Assembly: GCF_002964765.1 (NCBI RefSeq)
Contig: NZ_PQCF01000031.1
Span: 2,645 to 66,644 of the forward strand
Reading direction: 5' to 3'
Length of the DNA stretch: 64,000 nt
Source: Pseudoalteromonas sp. T1lg88
Lineage (GTDB): Bacteria > Pseudomonadota > Gammaproteobacteria > Enterobacterales > Alteromonadaceae
Positions within the stretch are counted from its first letter, which is position 1. Each line of letters opens with the position of its first letter. Below are positions 59,736 to 64,000 of the stretch, piece by piece. Position numbers and translations under genes: made by a program. The notes under the pieces were generated by a model that was not told the origin of the DNA, did no database searches, and saw nothing but the letters and a program-made list of their open reading frames with translations.

Positions 59736-59822
59736 TTTGCCTTGTAGGTCGGGATTTTATCCCGACAAAAGGTGCGATGCCGTTCCGATGTCGGCGCAAA
59801 GCACCGACCTACAAAGGCAAAA
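59736..59822. repeat. REP-like inverted repeat containing GTAGGTCGG
   Basis: The outer arms TTTGCCTTGTAGGTCGG and CCGACCTACAAAGGCAAA pair almost perfectly. Inside is a second hairpin, GTCGGGA-TTTTA-TCCCGAC (59748-59766), and a CCGATGTCGG dyad. Similar GTAGGTCGGG/TCCCGAC elements are widespread intergenic repeats in gammaproteobacteria. It lies just past the stop of the TonB receptor gene. Confidence 0.7.
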
Positions 59823-59830
59823 CGCGAAGC

Positions 59831-61951
59831 CTAGAAGTTAATCTGATAAGACGCCGAGAAGGTACGTCCTATGCCCTTAAAGTTACGCTTGTTGTTCGGG
59901 CTCGATTGCGAGTAATAGGTGTAATAGTCGGTGTTGGTCAGGTTTTGAATACCCAAGGTCACTACCCCGGAAAACGCCTCTACATTGGCACTGAGGTCCA
60001 CCGTGGTATAGCCATCGAATTCGTTGACCACCTCACCTTGAGCATTGTCTACATCGCGGTCAAACAGATGATTAACCTGCAAACGCGTACTTAGGGTGTC
60101 CGTCCAATCCCTGTCCCAACTGGCGTTAACGCGATTCGGAGCAATATTAGTGCCGCCTAAATCACTGTCGACACGCCCATCCTGGTTCGAGTCATAACGA
60201 CCGTCGGAGCTGGCAAAACGCAGCCCCAGTTTATCTACTGCCGTGGCCAGATAGTTAATACGAAACTCGATGCCATCAACCTCGGTTTTCTCGCGCTTAA
60301 CGGTATAAATACCATCGTCACCGCGCTGTAAGCGCTGACCAAAATCCGAGTCTGAGGTGTAATAAGCCAGTTGCGCCTGTACCAGATCGCCGCCGTATTC
60401 CAGGCCGATTTCGGTGTTTTCCGTCAGAATGGGCTTAAGGTCGAGGAAGGTTTCCACGCTTTGCCCCGGGACATTGATGCCACGCAGCACACGGCCGACG
60501 TCCGGCATTGAAAATGCTTCCGAGTAATTGGCAAAGGTGCGCCAGTCGCCGGTTAAACGATAGGTGGCGCCCAGGTTATACAAGGTTTGTGAAAACTCCG
60601 GCTTACCGCCGGCAACAAATTGACTGCCGTAAGAGGCCAAGGTGGTAAAGTCATCCACTTCCAGTTTTGACTTTTCGTAGCGGATACCGGCGCTGACACT
60701 CAACGGCGAATCACCGGCATATTCCAACTGCGCATAGGGCGCATAGTTGCGGTATTTAGTCGGCGGCACCCAGGCTCGGCCGGTTTGAATAAGCGCCTGC
60801 CAGGTTTCATCTTCGAGTAAATCCAAACCATAAACCAGGCTTAGCGGTTCAAAAACAAAGTTTTCTTTAACCAAGGTGATCTTCATGCCGGTTTTTTCAG
60901 AGTTATTCTGCGACTGATCGATCAGATCCGGGCCATACGCCGGGTCCTGGAAGGTCGCTAAAGGAGTGGCTTCGGCGCCATAGGTGGCGGCAAAATCCTG
61001 GCGGAATAACTGCACCGATAAACGCTGAGAGAAGAAGTCCTGCTTGGAATAGTTCAGGCTCATGGTGGTCACCTTGTTTTGAGCCGCATCGCCATTGATT
61101 GTGCCTTTTTCGGCGCTGCTGGGAATATCCGCATCGACATCGCCAGGCACAGAAATCCAGTCATTCTTGCCTTCGATTTGATAGCGGTTAAACATCAGCT
61201 CTAAGCGCGAGTCGTCCCATTCATAACCGGCCTTTAAAAAACCATCAAAGGTATCGGCGTCCATGGTATCGCCCTGGGTATTATCCACCCCGATCAGCTT
61301 GCCATCGGCATCATACGACATGCCGCTGGTACGCCAGCTTACACCAGCCAGCACATCGGCATTGTCCCAGCGATTAGACAGGCTGTAGTTAACACCCACA
61401 CTGCCCTCGGACAGCTTGTCGCTTTGCACTGTGGTATCAAAGCGCAGCTGTTGCTCCAAGCCACCGGTAGGCTTTTTGGTGATCAGGTTAATGATCCCGC
61501 CGGCGGCGCCCAGACCATGAATGGCATTAGCACCGTGCAGCACCTCAACGCGCTCAAGGAAAAAAGGGTCTATGGTGTGGCCGTCACGGCCGCCGCTGCG
61601 CAGCGGGTTCGATTGCGGCACACCGTCAATCAGGTACAAGGGTTTACGGCCGCGCAGGCTCTCACCGGCACTGGTCATCTTCTGACGACTTGGCGAAAAA
61701 CTGGGGATCAGATTTCCCAGCACGGTGGAAATATCATGCTGTAGCGACAACTGTTGCTGCAGCTCAGATTCATCAATAACGGTAATGGTATTAGGGATCT
61801 GGCTTAGCGGCCTTTCAATACGCGAGGCGGTAACCACTATGGTTTCCACCGGTTCGGCCGACTCCTTGGAGCCTTGCTCGGCAAGCGCGTTGTTAGTGAT
61901 AAGTGGACCTGCGAGAATTGCGAAACACAGCTTCGACAGCTTGAACTTCAT
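59831..61951 (-). CDS. TonB-dependent outer-membrane receptor, siderophore-type
   Basis: A 706-residue receptor. Signal MKFKLSKLCFAILAGPLITNNALA is followed by a TonB box (ETIVVTASRI, about 36-45), a plug domain (SQIPNTITVIDESELQQQ, RGRKPLYLIDGVPQSNP, VEVLHGANAIHGLGAAGGII), and a 22-strand barrel ending FKGIGRTFSASYQINF. The plug motifs fit ferric-siderophore receptors of the IutA/FepA class. A perfect Fur-box-like palindrome lies 53-73 bases upstream of the ATG, so it should be induced by iron shortage. The exact ligand cannot be told. No other iron-uptake gene is adjacent. Confidence 0.92.
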   Translation of the reverse strand: MKFKLSKLCFAILAGPLITNNALAEQGSKESAEPVETIVVTASRIERPLSQIPNTITVIDESELQQQLSLQHDISTVLGNLIPSFSPSRQKMTSAGESLRGRKPLYLIDGVPQSNPLRSGGRDGHTIDPFFLERVEVLHGANAIHGLGAAGGIINLITKKPTGGLEQQLRFDTTVQSDKLSEGSVGVNYSLSNRWDNADVLAGVSWRTSGMSYDADGKLIGVDNTQGDTMDADTFDGFLKAGYEWDDSRLELMFNRYQIEGKNDWISVPGDVDADIPSSAEKGTINGDAAQNKVTTMSLNYSKQDFFSQRLSVQLFRQDFAATYGAEATPLATFQDPAYGPDLIDQSQNNSEKTGMKITLVKENFVFEPLSLVYGLDLLEDETWQALIQTGRAWVPPTKYRNYAPYAQLEYAGDSPLSVSAGIRYEKSKLEVDDFTTLASYGSQFVAGGKPEFSQTLYNLGATYRLTGDWRTFANYSEAFSMPDVGRVLRGINVPGQSVETFLDLKPILTENTEIGLEYGGDLVQAQLAYYTSDSDFGQRLQRGDDGIYTVKREKTEVDGIEFRINYLATAVDKLGLRFASSDGRYDSNQDGRVDSDLGGTNIAPNRVNASWDRDWTDTLSTRLQVNHLFDRDVDNAQGEVVNEFDGYTTVDLSANVEAFSGVVTLGIQNLTNTDYYTYYSQSSPNNKRNFKGIGRTFSASYQINF

Positions 61952-62003
61952 GACCTTGTCCTTACTAGCTAAATGGCTGGGGGAAATATAATGCCGACAA
62001 TGT

Positions 62004-62024
62004 AAATGATAACTACTATCATTT
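62004..62024 (-). promoter_or_regulatory. Fur box upstream of the TonB receptor
   Basis: AAATGATA-ACTAC-TATCATTT is a 21-bp palindrome with perfect arms, close to the Fur consensus GATAATGATAATCATTATC. Confidence 0.75.
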
Positions 62025-62183
62025 CAACATTTGTTTTTGTTTTCTCAATAATGGGGAATTAGGCGCTTAACCCTGTATCTAGAGTAAATATATGTGCTGG
62101 CATACACAGCAAAAACTGGCCTCAAAGCTTAAGCTGGCGTTACAATCCAAGTCGTTAACGCACATCAACATCAAGGAATAACA

Positions 62184-63685
62184 GTGAAAATCTCTATTTT
62201 GGCTTCGGCCCTGGCGTTACTCAGTACGGCATCTCTGGCGGCCACGGTTGGCAGTGACAAAGATGCAGTGGCGCACTACGCCCTAGACCAGTACCAGGAA
62301 GCACAAATTCATACCTTGGCAAACCTGGTCTCTTTCCCCACGGTTAATACCCAGGATCTAAAAGCGCCGGATAACCCAGCCTTTATCGGCTTTAAAAACT
62401 ACTTAAAGATGAAGGCGGATCAGTTTGGTTTCGACTATCAGGATTTCGGCTATACGGTACTGATTGGCATGGGTGAACAAAGCGAAAAAGTCACCATAGT
62501 CACCCATGGCGACGTGCAACCGGCGGATGCCAGTAAATGGACCAAAAGCCCGTTTGAGCTAGATAAAACCACAGAGCCGGGCAAGCTGATCGCCCGTGGC
62601 AGTGAAGACGATAAGGGCGCCATCGCCACCGCCTTATATGCCATGAAAGCGATAAAAGACAAGGGCGTAGAGCTTGATAACCGCATCGAGCTGATGGTTT
62701 ACCTGGCCGAGGAATCGGATTGGGGTCCTATTAAAGAGTTTATGAAAACCTATAATCAGCCCAAGTATGCGGTCACTATAGACGCCAGCTACCCCGTGGT
62801 GGTGGCAGAAAAAGGCTGGAGCCTGATTGCCCCCACCTTTAGCGGCGCCAACCCAAGCGAGGGCCTGTATGCCTTCACCTTAAAGGCGGTGCCTTTGTCA
62901 GCCAAATTCCCGAAGATGCCAGCGTGATCCTGCATAACGCCGACGACCAGACCAAAACCCAGCTACAGCGCAATATCAGCGCCTTACAAGGGGTTAAGGT
63001 GTCCATGGTCGAGCAAGAAGATGGCCTGCATATTCGAGTAAAGGGCACTTCGGCCCATTCATCCGAGCCGGAAGCGGGCGTTAACGCCATTGCCCACCTG
63101 GGGGCCATCTTTGATGGTGTCGCCCTAGCCACCAACAGCGATGGCCAGGCACTGATGTTTATTAATGAACTCATTGGCCTAGGTTTATATGGCAAGCAGT
63201 TTGGTGATATCGCCTACGAGCATGACTTTATGGGTCCGCTGACGGTGGCCCCTACACTGCTAAGTCGCGATGCGCAAAATAACGACATCACCTTGTCGGT
63301 GAATCTGCGCCGCCCCATGGGTAAAGATGCCGACTTGCTGGCACAGCAGATCGACAGCGCTCTTAAAACCTGGCAGCAGCAACATCAGGTAACCTTAAGT
63401 AATGTAGAAGTAGAACTTGGCACCCCCATGTTGCTAGATAATGCCCCGCACGCCCAGGCGCTGCTGGATATTTTCAAGCACTACACAGGGGATCAGGATG
63501 CCTCTTTTGTCTCCATCGGCGGCGGCACCAATGCCAAGTTGTTCGATAATGCCGTTTCCTTCGGTCCATCCATGCCGGGCAAGCCTTACACCGGCCACTC
63601 GGAGCATGAATTTATTACCGAGGAGCAACTGGCACTCAACCTGAAAATGTACACCGCCATGATGCTCACCCTGGGCAAGATGTAA
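62184..63685 (+). pseudogene. Exported M20 family dipeptidase, split by a one-base loss
   Basis: GTG 62184 with AAGGAA upstream opens an exported protein (MKISILASALALLSTASLAA). The first frame covers 247 residues with M20 motifs VTIVTHGDVQPAD, RGSEDDKGA and LAEESDWG, then stops at 62927. The second half is in another frame up to 63685, with the dimerisation domain, VSIGGGTNAKLFDN and PGKPYTGHSEHEFI. The two join if AAGGCGGT near 62884-62890 had one more G, which gives LKGGAFVSQIPEDASVIL. The whole would be about 500 residues, normal for PepV-like zinc dipeptidases. This may be a true frameshift or a missed G in a G-run. Confidence 0.82.
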
Positions 63686-63693
63686 CCACAAAA

Positions 63694-63716
63694 AAGCCCA
63701 CGAAAGTGGGCTTCTT
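63694..63716. terminator. Terminator after the M20 gene, probably bidirectional
   Basis: AAGCCCAC and GTGGGCTT pair around a GAAA tetraloop. TCTTT follows on the plus strand and a T-run on the minus strand. Confidence 0.75.
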
Positions 63717-63744
63717 TATATACATTGCAGCCAATAACTGACGG

Positions 63745-64000
63745 TTAGGCTGGGACGAGTGGTCCCTTATTGATAAGCGTCAGCGCTTCGTTGACATCAA
63801 ATAGTTTGCCACGCACCTCATCAATCCCCATTTTCTTCAGGCGCGCTGAGTGCATTGCCAAATAATTCCTGGCACTGGTTTCATCTGTAAACAGATAGAT
63901 ACCGCCACCTAGCTGCTCAAGTTCACTTTCGGTCCAAATCTTCCAGATCATGCCCGGTTCATCATTAATAGACTTAGCCAGTTCAACCAGCGCATCCGCC
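63745..64000 (-). CDS. ydhR: YdhR-like monooxygenase (ABM-type), 3' part; runs off the right edge
   Basis: The frame is open from the right edge to the stop at 63745, about 84 codons. The visible part (DALVELAKSINDEPG, then MIWKIWTESELEQLGGGIYL, FTDETSARNYLAMHSARLKK, EVRGKLFDVNEALTLI) aligns with E. coli YdhR over its C-terminal four fifths. An ATG at 63951 is internal, not the start. YdhR is a small dimeric alpha/beta-barrel protein thought to be a monooxygenase. The start lies beyond the window. Confidence 0.85.
   Translation of the reverse strand, partial: ADALVELAKSINDEPGMIWKIWTESELEQLGGGIYLFTDETSARNYLAMHSARLKKMGIDEVRGKLFDVNEALTLINKGPLVPA

Noticed and set aside
1..64000. CRISPR array, tRNA, rRNA, prophage or transposase genes
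   Set aside because: None found. The repeats present are hairpin or MITE-like and have no regular spacers or transposase frame.

Overview
The window reads as chromosomal DNA of a heterotrophic, probably marine gammaproteobacterium of the Shewanella/Alteromonadales type. Indications are the deoB-deoD and udk-nupC nucleoside genes, a Dld-II type D-lactate dehydrogenase, a MipA/DUF3019/two-component block, a tricorn homologue, large exported proteases ending in GlyGly-CTERM-like tails, and intergenic repeats of a kind common in that order. The genus cannot be fixed from sequence alone. No rRNA, tRNA, CRISPR array, insertion sequence with transposase, or phage gene was seen.

Layout. 1-2099: 5' end of a giant BapA-like adhesin and an OmpA-like lipoprotein. 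2100-5100: AT-rich accessory stretch with a PQ-loop-like membrane protein, a GNAT acetyltransferase, a HEPN protein, hairpin repeats and a pair of palindromic operators. 5200-9530: deoD, deoB, udk, nupC. 9550-13921: a MITE-like element, an orphan solute-binding protein and a tricorn protease. 13982-21943: a tightly packed ten-gene minus-strand operon. It encodes a thermostable-hemolysin-family acyltransferase-like protein, an adenylating ligase, a heme-oxygenase-like diiron oxidase, an SDR, a TPR protein, a response regulator, a sensor kinase, a cupredoxin, an FTR1-like membrane protein and a beta-barrel. 22172-32767: lipoproteins, an M36 protease, an Omp85-like barrel, a multiheme cytochrome with a frameshift, and an ICMT-like methyltransferase. 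32830-36096: two divergent sulfatases. 36442-40826: small genes, acpH, a cold shock gene, two secreted paralogues, a hydrolase and a VanX-type dipeptidase. 40982-50631: a giant subtilisin, then mipA-DUF3019-regulator-kinase, and a DUF1232 protein. 50628-58851: dld, then a GH3 N-acetylglucosaminidase with DUF1445, pxpA, DUF4392 and D-amino acid transaminase. 58886-64000: two small membrane proteins, a Fur-box-controlled TonB receptor, a frameshifted M20 dipeptidase, and the 3' part of ydhR.

How they fit together. Most of the window serves capture and digestion of polymers and peptides (M36, S8, tricorn S41, M20 and VanX-type peptidases, sulfatases, GH3). The GH3/DUF1445/PxpA/DUF4392/transaminase operon looks like salvage of peptidoglycan sugars and D-amino acids, with D-glutamate going through 5-oxoproline. 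The most novel-looking unit is the ten-gene operon at 13982-21943. It combines a putative fatty-acid- or amino-acid-derived small-molecule pathway with its own two-component system and metal-related envelope proteins, and a PmrA/QseB-like CTTAAG-N5-CTTAAG box lies just upstream. Two genes (the multiheme cytochrome and the M20 peptidase) each carry an apparent one-base loss. These could be real mutations or sequencing errors.
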